DNA from: CBIHON01 sp966211965
Lineage (GTDB): Bacteria > Pseudomonadota > Gammaproteobacteria > Burkholderiales > Burkholderiaceae_D
Reading direction: 5' to 3'
NCBI GenBank assembly: GCA_966211965.1
Contig: CBIHON010000006.1
Coordinates: 62,001-126,000, forward strand
Length of the DNA stretch: 64,000 bases
Shown: positions 26,274 through 34,440 of the stretch, one piece after another
How positions within the stretch are numbered: the stretch's first letter is position 1
Layout of the letters: each line of letters begins with the position of its first letter
Made by a program: the position numbers and the translations under genes
Notes under the pieces: model-generated
What the model was told of the DNA's origin: nothing
What the model saw: only the letters and a program-made list of their open reading frames with translations
The model's database searches: none

Positions 26274-28979
26274 TCAGGGACGACTACTATAACGATAGAC
26301 AAATTGATTATTTTCTGTAGCGATTGAGATTTCACTAAGAGTCTTCCCCTCCAGCGTGCGGGAGAGATATTCCCGGCTGATCTCGGGCAAAATAGCATTT
26401 GTCAAAATACCATCAATCATCCGCCCACCCGATTCCACTTCGGTGCATCGATTGATGATCAGTTGCACAGTTGATTCTTCATAAGTGAGGGCAATCCGGT
26501 GCTGTGCCTGGATGCGGTCACAGATACGGTTCAACTGCAGCCGGACGATATCGGCCAGCATGGTTTCGGACAATGGATAATAAGGAATGGTAACCAGCCG
26601 CCCCAACAATGCGGCAGGGAACACCTTGAGCAAAGGTTCGCGCAGCGCCTTGGTCAGCGCATCCGGTTCCGGCAAAAGCTCGGGGTCCTGGCACATGCTC
26701 ATCATCAGGTCGCTGCCGACATTGGAGGTCAGGATGATGATCGTATTCTTGAAATCGATGTAACGCCCTTCCCCGTCTTCCATCCAGCCCTTGTCAAATA
26801 CCTGGAAAAAAACTTCGTGCACGTCGGGATGGGCTTTTTCCACTTCGTCCAGCAGCACGACACTGTACGGTTTACGCCTTACCGCTTCGGTCAGCACGCC
26901 CCCCTCTCCATAACCGACATACCCCGGAGGCGCGCCCTTCAAGGTCGACACGGTATGCGCTTCCTGGAATTCGCTCATGTTGATGGTAATGACGTTCTGC
27001 TCGCCGCCATACAAGGTTTCGGCCAAGGCCAGCGCGGTTTCGGTCTTGCCGACGCCGGACGGACCGCACAACAAAAACACGCCGATCGGCTTGTTGGGAT
27101 TGTCCAGGCGGGCGCGGGAAGTCTGCACGCGCCGCGCGATGCTTTCCAGACCATGACGCTGGCCGATAACGCGTGCATTCAGCGATTCGGCCAGACGCAG
27201 CACAGAGGCGAGTTCGTTCTTGACCATCTTGCCGACCGGAATACCGGTCCAGTCGGCGACGACAGCGGCAACTGATTGCTCATCCACCGACAGCAGCATC
27301 AAGGGGCGTTCGCCTTGCAGCGCCGCAAGCTTTTCTTTCAACTGCTCCAGCTCGGCCAGCAGCACATCGCGCGAAGGCTTCGCTGCATCTCCTTCGGGTG
27401 AGGAGCCGGCACCGTCGGAGGTCTGTTCGCGGCCCTCCCTGAGTTTCTGCTGAATGTCGAGGATGTTTTGGCACAGCTCTTTTTCTTCTGCCCAGCGTGC
27501 TTGCAATTCGGCCTGCAATACGGTTTCTTGCTGCAGTCTTTCCTCCACCAGCGCCTTGCGCTCGGCGACTGGGACGCCAACAGTTTCCTCATGCTCGATA
27601 ATGGTCTTTTCTGTCCGCAGGGCTTCGATACGGCGGTTGCAATCCTCGACTTCCGCAGGAATCGCATGCTGGCTCACCGCAACCCGAGCGCAAGCGGTAT
27701 CGAGCAGGCTCACCGCCTTGTCCGGCAACTGGCGATCCGGGATGTAGCGATGCGACAACTTGACCGCAGCTTCGATCGCGCTGTCGAGCAACAAGATCTG
27801 ATGATGCTTTTCCAGCGTGCCGGCGATGCCGCGCAACATGCCGATTGCCTTTTCCTCGGACGGCTCATTGACCTGAACCACCTGGAAGCGCCGTGTCAGG
27901 GCGGCGTCTTTCTCGATATATTTTTTGTATTCGCCCCAGGTGGTAGCGCCGATCGTACGCAAGTTGCCGCGCGCCAGAGCGGGTTTGAGCAAATTGGCTG
28001 CATCGCCGGTACCAGCCTGTCCGCCTGCGCCGACCAGCGTGTGCACTTCATCGACAAACAGGATGATCGGCTTTTCGCTCGCCTGCACTTCGTCGATCAC
28101 GTGCCGCAGGCGCTGTTCGAATTCGCCCTTCATGCTGGCCCCCGCTTGCAGCAAGCCGATATCCAACGCCAGCACCGCCACATTTTTAAGCATCGGCGGC
28201 ACGTCGCCTTGCGCAATGCGCAGCGCAAAGCCTTCGACCACCGCCGTCTTGCCGACGCCGGCCTCCCCTGCCAGAAGCGGATTGTTTTGGCGGCGCCGCA
28301 TCAGGATGTCGACGATCTGACGGATTTCTTCATCACGTCCGGTGATCGGATCGATCTCGCCTTTCCGCGCTTTTTCGGTCAAGTCGACCGCATATTTTTT
28401 CAGAGCTTGCTGCTTGCCCATTTCCGCAGGCGCCAACGCGTTGCTGGCTTCGCCGGGAACCGATCCGCCAAGATCAGTACCGTCATTGGCGCTCAAATGC
28501 TCTTCCGGCGACCCCTTGATCGTCAGCCGCAGTTCCTCGATCACGATGTCGGTTTTCAGCTTGGCGAATTCCTTCGAAATGCCGGTCAATACCAAGCGCA
28601 ACGCATGGGTTTTCAGGATGCCTACCAACAGGTACGCGCCGCGCACTTGGCGGTCTTTGTACATCAGGCTGCCGTAGACCCAACCGCGCTCGATCGCGTT
28701 TTCGATATGCTCTGAAAAATCGTTGATCGAGGTCGAGCCGCGCGGCAATTGATCGAGGGCGGCGGTAACATCGGACGCCAGCTTGGAAAAATCGATTTCG
28801 TAATGCTTCAGAATGCGGTGGATATCACTGTCTTGAAGCTGCAGGATTTGCTGCACCCAATGCACCAGTTCGACGTAGGGATTTCCGCGCAATTTGCAAA
28901 AGACCGTGGCGCCTTCGACAGATTTATAAAGCATGCTGTTTAGTTTTCCAAACAGGGAAACACGGCTGATATCGGGCAT
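26274..28979 (-). CDS. clpV: ClpV/TssH-type AAA+ ATPase
   Basis: 901 residues. ClpV disassembles the contracted sheath of type VI secretion systems. The N-domain (SRVSLFGKLNSMLYKSVEGA, LRGNPYVELVHW) is that of TssH, not ClpB. Two AAA modules follow: GEAGVGKTAVVEG with FVDEVHTLVGAG, and GPSGVGKTETAL with LLDEVEKAHPD; the coiled middle domain lies between. No other type VI gene adjoins it: phaA lies downstream and a 900-base gap upstream. All ATPase motifs are intact. Confidence 0.9.
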   Translation of the reverse strand: MPDISRVSLFGKLNSMLYKSVEGATVFCKLRGNPYVELVHWVQQILQLQDSDIHRILKHYEIDFSKLASDVTAALDQLPRGSTSINDFSEHIENAIERGWVYGSLMYKDRQVRGAYLLVGILKTHALRLVLTGISKEFAKLKTDIVIEELRLTIKGSPEEHLSANDGTDLGGSVPGEASNALAPAEMGKQQALKKYAVDLTEKARKGEIDPITGRDEEIRQIVDILMRRRQNNPLLAGEAGVGKTAVVEGFALRIAQGDVPPMLKNVAVLALDIGLLQAGASMKGEFEQRLRHVIDEVQASEKPIILFVDEVHTLVGAGGQAGTGDAANLLKPALARGNLRTIGATTWGEYKKYIEKDAALTRRFQVVQVNEPSEEKAIGMLRGIAGTLEKHHQILLLDSAIEAAVKLSHRYIPDRQLPDKAVSLLDTACARVAVSQHAIPAEVEDCNRRIEALRTEKTIIEHEETVGVPVAERKALVEERLQQETVLQAELQARWAEEKELCQNILDIQQKLREGREQTSDGAGSSPEGDAAKPSRDVLLAELEQLKEKLAALQGERPLMLLSVDEQSVAAVVADWTGIPVGKMVKNELASVLRLAESLNARVIGQRHGLESIARRVQTSRARLDNPNKPIGVFLLCGPSGVGKTETALALAETLYGGEQNVITINMSEFQEAHTVSTLKGAPPGYVGYGEGGVLTEAVRRKPYSVVLLDEVEKAHPDVHEVFFQVFDKGWMEDGEGRYIDFKNTIIILTSNVGSDLMMSMCQDPELLPEPDALTKALREPLLKVFPAALLGRLVTIPYYPLSETMLADIVRLQLNRICDRIQAQHRIALTYEESTVQLIINRCTEVESGGRMIDGILTNAILPEISREYLSRTLEGKTLSEISIATENNQFVYRYSSRP

Positions 28980-29874
28980 GGTTTTTCTCTAAAAATAAGG
29001 TGTAGGGGGAGGCAAGGGCAGAAAGCTTATTTATGGGAGCTGGGAATCGCGCTTTGCGAGCCATGCTCTTGCTTGCGTACTCGATTCGACTGACATTCGG
29101 CATTTTGACCAAACAACATGGTTGAATGCCAAATCAGATATCTTCGCGCACAAATATATTGTTTTTATCAATAAATTATTTTCAATGATTTCCTAGTTAG
29201 ACATTTTTACAGAATCGTATCACGAAAAAATATCAAAAAGGCATCAAATATTGGCGAAGGCATTCTTTTTTTAACAATATTGAAATCAGGCAATTTTTAC
29301 GTCCTGCACCTTCACTCCAGAAGACGGCATTCCTATTACTGAATTGTGTAGGAATTCGAACCCCCGAGCCGCCATTTTGGTAATTTTTTAGAGGCCCCTT
29401 ATACATTTCTATTAAGAACCGGGCTTCAAGCGATATTCAAGCAGAATAATCTGTGGTAGGATTGATCACAATGAAGCGTGCAATCTCATACTTTCAAATT
29501 CTCCGCAATAGGATTTGCTGCTTGCAGAGAGTATGCTGAATGTGTTGGTGTAAACCAGCGCTCCGCCACCAAGGCGCTTCACAAAGTTCAAAGATGTCCT
29601 AAAACCCGCATTCTTCCCTATGTGAATGCGGGTTTTTTGTTTCCCAATCCCTCTTCGCCCGCCGGCCACGTTCACAGGTATGGGGCTGGAACTCCTTGTA
29701 ATCCGTTTTACCGGAAACTACCAACGAACTGAAAAAGTAGAACGCAATCCAATTTCCGGTTAGGCGCTTGCGGCGATCTTGTTCCATAGAAAAATTTCGC
29801 TCTTATTGTTTTGTATCCCGCATTGGAACAAGTTGCCATCACAAGCCTGAAAAATCATATGGGAACAGCCGCAA
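28980..29874. other. Gene-free, AT-rich interval of about 0.9 kb
   Basis: No convincing protein gene is seen. The part at about 29110-29300 is unusually AT-rich for this genome. A terminator-like hairpin occurs at 29601-29639. The rest may hold the clpV and cheB-like promoters or an unrecognised small RNA. Confidence 0.55.
29601..29639. terminator. Bidirectional intrinsic terminator without an adjacent gene
   Basis: AACCCGCATTC and GAATGCGGGTT form an 11-base perfect stem, flanked by AAAA on the left and TTTTTT on the right. On the plus strand no protein gene ends before it, so it may end a small RNA starting near 29450. Confidence 0.65.
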
Positions 29875-30870
29875 ATGAGCGGACGCGACATCGTTGTAAT
29901 TGGCGCCTCGGCCGGTGGAGTCGAGGCCTTGTGCACGCTAGCCGCAAGTCTGCCTTCCTTGCTTCCGGCGGCCATTTTGGTTGTTTTGCACATTCCTCCC
30001 CATACTCCAAGCAACTTGCAGACAATTCTGGCTAGAGCAGGTCCGCTACCGGTCGAGGCAGCTAGCGACTATGCACTCCTTCAGCCTGGAAAAATTTATG
30101 TCGCGGTTCCGGATCGCCATCTTTTGGTCGAATCCAATCGGATGCGTATCACGCGCGGGCCGAAAGAAAATCGCGCACGTCCCGCGATCGATGCGCTGTT
30201 CCGTTCAGCCGCCTACCATTTTGGAGAAAGGGTGATCGGTATTTTATTGTCGGGAAATCTCGACGACGGCACGGCCGGTTTATGGGCGGTGAAGGATCGC
30301 GGTGGCATCGCTCTGGTACAGGCGCCGGAGGAGGCACCGTTTCCTTCAATGCCGCAAAGTGCGATTCAACACGTGGCGATCGATCATGTTTTGTCGATAG
30401 CGGACATGGCTCCTGTTCTTGATCTCCTGATCCGAGAACCTATTCCGGTAAGGGAACAAGCGCCTGCGGCCCAATCGCCGGAGGTGGAAATCCGGATCGC
30501 ACTCGGAGAAAACGGATTGAAAAGCGGGACCATGCAACTTGGTCCAATTGCGCCGACAACATGCCCCGAGTGCCACGGCGTTCTCATCAGAATTCAAGAT
30601 GGCTCGATTCAGCGCTATCGCTGCCACACCGGCCATACCTATTCTTCCCAAACGCTGCTCTCCCAGATCGACGGCGAAATCGAGTATGGATTGGTAAATG
30701 CCGTGCGTGCACTTGATGAACGTATCCTGTTGCTGCAACAGCTGGAACAGCAAGCACGCACATCAAACGAGGAAACGCTGGCAAACCGGTACGCGCAGCA
30801 AGCCCTCGCCTCCGAACAGTGGGGCAATCGCCTGCGGGACATGCTTAACGATCATGGAATATTCGGATAA
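29875..30870 (+). CDS. Stand-alone CheB-type methylesterase with Cys-rich tail
   Basis: 331 residues. CheB esterases remove methyl groups from chemoreceptor glutamates. The domain covers residues 1-185, with catalytic Ser12 in GASAGG, His39 in VVLHIPP and Asp131 in SGNLDDGT. The N-terminal receiver domain of ordinary CheB is absent. A tail from about 220 contains TCPECHGVL and YRCHTGHTY, a likely zinc ribbon, then a long helix. No other chemotaxis gene is near. Its target may be a non-chemotaxis receptor or other protein. Confidence 0.85.
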   Translation: MSGRDIVVIGASAGGVEALCTLAASLPSLLPAAILVVLHIPPHTPSNLQTILARAGPLPVEAASDYALLQPGKIYVAVPDRHLLVESNRMRITRGPKENRARPAIDALFRSAAYHFGERVIGILLSGNLDDGTAGLWAVKDRGGIALVQAPEEAPFPSMPQSAIQHVAIDHVLSIADMAPVLDLLIREPIPVREQAPAAQSPEVEIRIALGENGLKSGTMQLGPIAPTTCPECHGVLIRIQDGSIQRYRCHTGHTYSSQTLLSQIDGEIEYGLVNAVRALDERILLLQQLEQQARTSNEETLANRYAQQALASEQWGNRLRDMLNDHGIFG

Positions 30871-31003
30871 GGCCTTCCGTCCTGGAAGGATATCGAGTAT
30901 GCACCAGCACGTGTATTTCAGAATCCCAAGCCGCACAGCAGCGATAAAGTGATTTTTAGCCCCTTTGCCTTGCTCCTTTTGCCAGCGGAAAGCCGGTTGA
31001 TGG

Positions 31004-31126
31004 CTAGAGCATTTTTAGCCTGACCGTGCGGAGTCAAGGTCAGGCCGAGGAGCGGACGCGTACAGATGTACGCCGAGCACCGGAGGCCTGAGATTGGCCC
31101 GTACGGTCAGGCTAAAAATGCTCTAG
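31004..31126. repeat. Large palindromic intergenic element
   Basis: Outer arms of 28 bases at 31004-31031 and 31099-31126 (beginning CTAGAGCATTTTTAGCCTGA and its complement) pair with one mismatch. Inside, GCGTAC and GTACGC and further nested complementary parts continue the fold, so the whole 123 bases can form a cruciform or long RNA hairpin. The inner part is related to 8055-8092. Confidence 0.7.
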
Positions 31127-31268
31127 GTGAAGCAAAGACTCCGCGAGCCCCTTCTAACAGAGCGACTGCAAAATGGGCTGCTAAGTTGTTGCGTATAATC
31201 GCCGGGACAGATGCGTGTACAGCCTGCATGGCGCACCTCCCCCTCATCATTGGAAAATAACAAACCCT

Positions 31269-32423
31269 ATGGCTTCATCCCACGAAAACCTCAGCATGGC
31301 GGTGTTCTGCGACTTCGAAAACGTGGCGCTCGGCGTGCGCGACGCAAAATACGAAAAGTTCGACATCAAACCGGTGCTTGAGCGGCTCTTGCTCAAGGGC
31401 AGCATCGTCGTCAAGAAGGCTTACTGCGATTGGGACCGCTATAAAACTTTCAAGACCACGATGCACGAGGCCAATTTCGAAATGATCGAAATCCCGCACG
31501 TTCGCCAATCGGGCAAAAACTCGGCCGACATTCGCTTGGTGGTGGACGCTCTCGACCTCTGCTACACCAAATCGCACGTCAATACCTTTGTCATCATCAG
31601 CGGCGATTCCGATTTTTCACCGCTGGTCTCCAAGCTTCGCGAGAACGCCAAGCAAGTGATCGGCGTGGGCGTCAAGCAATCGACCTCCGACCTGCTGATT
31701 GCCAACTGCGATGAGTTTATTTTCTACGACGACCTGGTGCGCGAGAGCCGGCGCGCCGCGGCCAAACGCGACACACGGGAAACACAACCCTCTGCCAAAC
31801 GTTCGCCGGAGGAAGAACGCCGCCGCAAGGAAGAACTGGAGGCACGCAAGAACCAAGCAATTGAAATGGCAATGGAAACTTTCGATGCACTGATATCCGA
31901 ACGCGGGGACGGCGGCAAGATTTGGGCCTCCGTGCTGAAGGAAGCGATCAAGCGCCGCAAGCCTGATTTCAACGAGTCCTACTATGGCTTCCGAGCCTTT
32001 GGCAATTTGCTTGAAGAAGCCCAGGCACGCGGCCTGCTCGAGTTCGGTCGTGACGAAAAATCCGGCGCCTACGTTTATCGCAGCAATGGGGCAACCGCTG
32101 CCACCGAAGCTGGAGCCGAACAGCCCGCCGCCACACCGGCAGCTCCACTAAAAATCGCCGCGCCCGCTGAGACGCCTGAGGATAGCGGCGCCAAGCATGA
32201 ACCGCGGCGGAAGGGACGGGGAAGCCGCAAGCCGGTAGAGAAGAAAGCAGAAACCGCTCCGGCGGATTTGAGCGGCGTGGCGCCCGAAGTCGCCCCGGTT
32301 GCCGAACCGGCGCCTCAACCTGCCCCTGTCGAAGCAACGGAGACAATGCCCAAGCCGGCACGGAAACCCGCCGCGCGCAGCCGCCGCCCGCGCAAACAGG
32401 AGACAGCTCCGGAAACCGCCTGA
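31269..32423 (+). CDS. NYN-domain protein with OST-HTH (LOTUS) domain
   Basis: 384 residues from ATG 31269. The N-terminal 150 residues are a NYN (PIN-like) nuclease domain: AVFCDFENVALG, GKNSADIRLVVDALDL, and VIISGDSDFSPLVSKLRE hold the acidic residues. A charged helical segment rich in Arg follows, then an OST-HTH/LOTUS domain at about 215-275 (GDGGKIWASVLKEAIKRRKP, YGFRAFGNLLEEAQARGLL). The last 100 residues are Ala/Pro/Lys-rich and disordered. It is probably an RNA-processing enzyme, by family. Confidence 0.88.
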   Translation: MASSHENLSMAVFCDFENVALGVRDAKYEKFDIKPVLERLLLKGSIVVKKAYCDWDRYKTFKTTMHEANFEMIEIPHVRQSGKNSADIRLVVDALDLCYTKSHVNTFVIISGDSDFSPLVSKLRENAKQVIGVGVKQSTSDLLIANCDEFIFYDDLVRESRRAAAKRDTRETQPSAKRSPEEERRRKEELEARKNQAIEMAMETFDALISERGDGGKIWASVLKEAIKRRKPDFNESYYGFRAFGNLLEEAQARGLLEFGRDEKSGAYVYRSNGATAATEAGAEQPAATPAAPLKIAAPAETPEDSGAKHEPRRKGRGSRKPVEKKAETAPADLSGVAPEVAPVAEPAPQPAPVEATETMPKPARKPAARSRRPRKQETAPETA

Positions 32424-32487
32424 ACGAGAGTCCACGTTACAGAGTGGCATGCCTCTGCAGTCCACTCCACCTCTTGCTTTTCCTAAA

Positions 32488-32507
32488 ATGGAGTATAAAC
32501 TCTCCAT
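32488..32507 (+). promoter_or_regulatory. Palindromic operator at the RES-Xre promoter
   Basis: ATGGAG (32488-32493) and CTCCAT (32502-32507) form an inverted repeat around TATAAACT, which can serve as the -10 element, just before the antitoxin gene. A third ATGGAGG follows at 32510. This fits autorepression by the Xre-type antitoxin. Confidence 0.45.
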
Positions 32508-32521
32508 AAATGGAGGACATC

Positions 32522-32953
32522 ATGAGCTTGGCCTATCCACGCAGTCGCTTTGAACCGGCCGTTTTTATCGACTTGAATGCCAAGTCCGAACGCGAACGCC
32601 TGTCCAAATCGGCCCTCAAGGGCTTTTTCAAGCTGGCTGAAGCATGGAAGTTGCGCGACGAAGATGCCCGTGAGCTTTTAGGCGGCCTCTCCAGCAGCGC
32701 TTTCTATGCATGGAAAAAGAACCCCGAACGCGTGCTGGAAGTCGACCGGATCACGCGCATCTCTTACCTGATCGGCATCTACAAAGCGCTGCACATCCTG
32801 TATGGCGACAAGCTTGCCGATGAATGGGTTTCCCTGCCCAACAAGAATGCGATCTTTGCCGGGCACACTCCTCTAGCCTACATGCATGCCGGCGGCCTGC
32901 TGGCCATGCAGACCGTGCGTAAATTGCTCGATGCCCGGCGCGGAGGACTGTGA
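32522..32953 (+). CDS. Xre/MbcA/ParS-type antitoxin of a RES pair
   Basis: 143 residues. The ATG at 32522 is preferred over 32510 because GGAGG at 32512 is correctly spaced. The protein has an Xre-like region (LSKSALKGFFKLAEAWKL, LGGLSSSAFYAWKKNP) and the C-terminal MbcA/ParS toxin-binding domain (RISYLIGIYKALHILYGD, AYMHAGGLLAMQTVRKLLDARRGG). Its stop overlaps the toxin start. It should block the RES toxin and repress the operon. Confidence 0.9.
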   Translation: MSLAYPRSRFEPAVFIDLNAKSERERLSKSALKGFFKLAEAWKLRDEDARELLGGLSSSAFYAWKKNPERVLEVDRITRISYLIGIYKALHILYGDKLADEWVSLPNKNAIFAGHTPLAYMHAGGLLAMQTVRKLLDARRGGL

Positions 32954-33642
32954 GCTTGCGCCTCCCGCCGCTTGCCTTGCTGCGCCAGTTTGATACCTGC
33001 CGCCTGATTCCTTCACGCTTTGTCGACAAGGAAGACTCGGTGCTTGCCGCCATCGCCGAAGACGCGGATCATTTGCGCGATCTTTTCGATCTGGACAACG
33101 CCACCAATGAGCGGTTGCGCGGAGAAAATGGCCGTTTGCCAGGAATCGGCGTGGATGAACTGGTATTCGGCGTACCCAACTTTCGCATCATCAACGCCGC
33201 CTTCACCTATGCCCGTCCCGAGGGAAGCCGCTTCAACAACGGCGAACGGGGAGCGTGGTATTGCGCCTTCAATGCCGATGCGGCGCTGGCGGAAATCGTC
33301 TTTCACAAGACGGTGGAATACCAGGAAATCGATCGCTTCGATGACAGCGTAAGCTACCAGACCCTGCTGGCCGATTTCACCAGCGAATTTCACGACCTGC
33401 GTAATGCCGCCGAATTTGCAGACTGCCTCCGTCCGGACAGCTATATCGCATCCCAAGAATTGGCGGCGCACTTGCTGGAACAAGGTTCGCTGGGCCTCAT
33501 CTATCCCAGCGTGCGGCTCAAAGGCGGCACCAATCTCGCCTGTTTCAGGCCGGCGCTCGTGGGGAATGTGCGGCGTGGCATTGCGTACGATTTGATCTGG
33601 TCGGGCACTCCCCAGCCTGCTATTGAAGTTACCCATCGCTAA
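32950..33642 (+). CDS. RES-domain toxin
   Basis: 230 residues, starting with GTG at 32950, which overlaps the antitoxin stop and is preceded by GGAGG. RES toxins degrade NAD+ and stop growth. The domain includes RPEGSRFNNGERGAWYCAFN (the R-x-x-x-RFN/S motif) and ALAEIVFHKT, the glutamate that gives the family part of its R-E-S name, and a late Ser in IYPSVRLKGGTNLACF. All three are present, so it should be active. Confidence 0.9.
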   Translation: MSLRLPPLALLRQFDTCRLIPSRFVDKEDSVLAAIAEDADHLRDLFDLDNATNERLRGENGRLPGIGVDELVFGVPNFRIINAAFTYARPEGSRFNNGERGAWYCAFNADAALAEIVFHKTVEYQEIDRFDDSVSYQTLLADFTSEFHDLRNAAEFADCLRPDSYIASQELAAHLLEQGSLGLIYPSVRLKGGTNLACFRPALVGNVRRGIAYDLIWSGTPQPAIEVTHR

Positions 33643-33698
33643 AAGCAATTGCCCAAAATAAATTGTGAGATGGATGGGGTTCCGGCTTAAAACGGTGC

Positions 33699-33748
33699 TT
33701 GACAACAGTTCTCACTCGCTTACAATGCAAATTGTTGCACCGCACAAT
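33699..33748 (+). promoter_or_regulatory. Sigma-70 promoter and possible PhaR site before phasin
   Basis: TTGACA (33699-33704) and TACAAT (33721-33726) are spaced by 16 bases. Just downstream, ATTGTTGCACCGCACAAT (33731-33748) is an imperfect palindrome of the TGC-rich kind bound by PhaR, the repressor that controls phasin genes. Repressor identity is inference; phaR is not in the window. Confidence 0.6.
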
Positions 33749-33795
33749 TTCAATATAACCTGCGCCATCACCATTTAACCACCAGGGAGCATTCC

Positions 33796-34356
33796 ATGTT
33801 TACCACGCCAGAACAATTTTCCAGCACGACCAAAGCTCTTTTCGATTCTCAACTTGCCAACTTCAATGCCCTGACCGGCAAAGCAATCGAAGGCATGGAA
33901 AAACTGACCGTCTTGAACCTGTCCGCCGTCAAAGCCTCTGCCGAGGACTTCTCGGGCGCGACCAAGACTCTGTTATCCGTCAAAGACCCGCAGGAATTCC
34001 TGGCGTTGGTCAACGCCCAGCCCGGCATCGACAATGCAAACCTGTATCGCCGCCACGTTTCCGAAGTCCTGAGCGGCATCCAAGCTGAATTCACCAAAGC
34101 CGCAGAATCGCAAATCGCCGAAACCCAAGCCAAGGTCACCGCGTTGGTCGACGAGCTTTCCAAAAATGCGCCGGCCGGTTCGGAAAATGCCGTGACGCTG
34201 CTGAAATCGGCAATCGCCAACGCCAACGCCGGTTACGAACAATTGACCAAGGCGAGCAAGCAAGTCATCGAAACACTGGAGACGCAAGTCGCGCAAGCCA
34301 CCGAGCAGTTTTCCCAGGCTGCGGCAAAAAAATCCTCCAAGGCCGCCAAGAAGTAA
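33796..34356 (+). CDS. phaP: Phasin
   Basis: 186 residues; covers polyhydroxyalkanoate granules and controls their size and number. The phasin_2 region is clear: FSSTTKALFDSQLANFNALT, EGMEKLTVLNLSAVKASAED, then VKDPQEFLALVNAQPG. A Lys/Ala tail (AAAKKSSKAAKK) ends it. A strong promoter precedes the gene and a terminator follows. It is separated from phaA and phaB by about 7.6 kb, as is common. Confidence 0.95.
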   Translation: MFTTPEQFSSTTKALFDSQLANFNALTGKAIEGMEKLTVLNLSAVKASAEDFSGATKTLLSVKDPQEFLALVNAQPGIDNANLYRRHVSEVLSGIQAEFTKAAESQIAETQAKVTALVDELSKNAPAGSENAVTLLKSAIANANAGYEQLTKASKQVIETLETQVAQATEQFSQAAAKKSSKAAKK

Positions 34357-34385
34357 TTCGTTTCGGTTCTACATGCAGAGTGTTT

Positions 34386-34411
34386 GACGGGCCGCATACG
34401 GCCCGTTTTTC
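34386..34411 (+). terminator. Intrinsic terminator after phaP
   Basis: ACGGGCCG and CGGCCCGT form an 8-base stem with a CATA loop, followed by TTTTTC, about 30 bases after the stop. Confidence 0.85.
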
Positions 34412-34440
34412 ATTCAATCCGGCACAAGCCCCTGATACCT

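Noticed and set aside
27468..28715. Open frame of about 415 codons on the plus strand
   Set aside because: It lies opposite ClpV, and the sequence has no family features.
26274..28979. ClpB identity for the AAA+ protein
   Set aside because: The N-domain begins SRVSLFGKLNSMLYKSVEGA and is of ClpV/TssH type, and the middle domain differs from ClpB.
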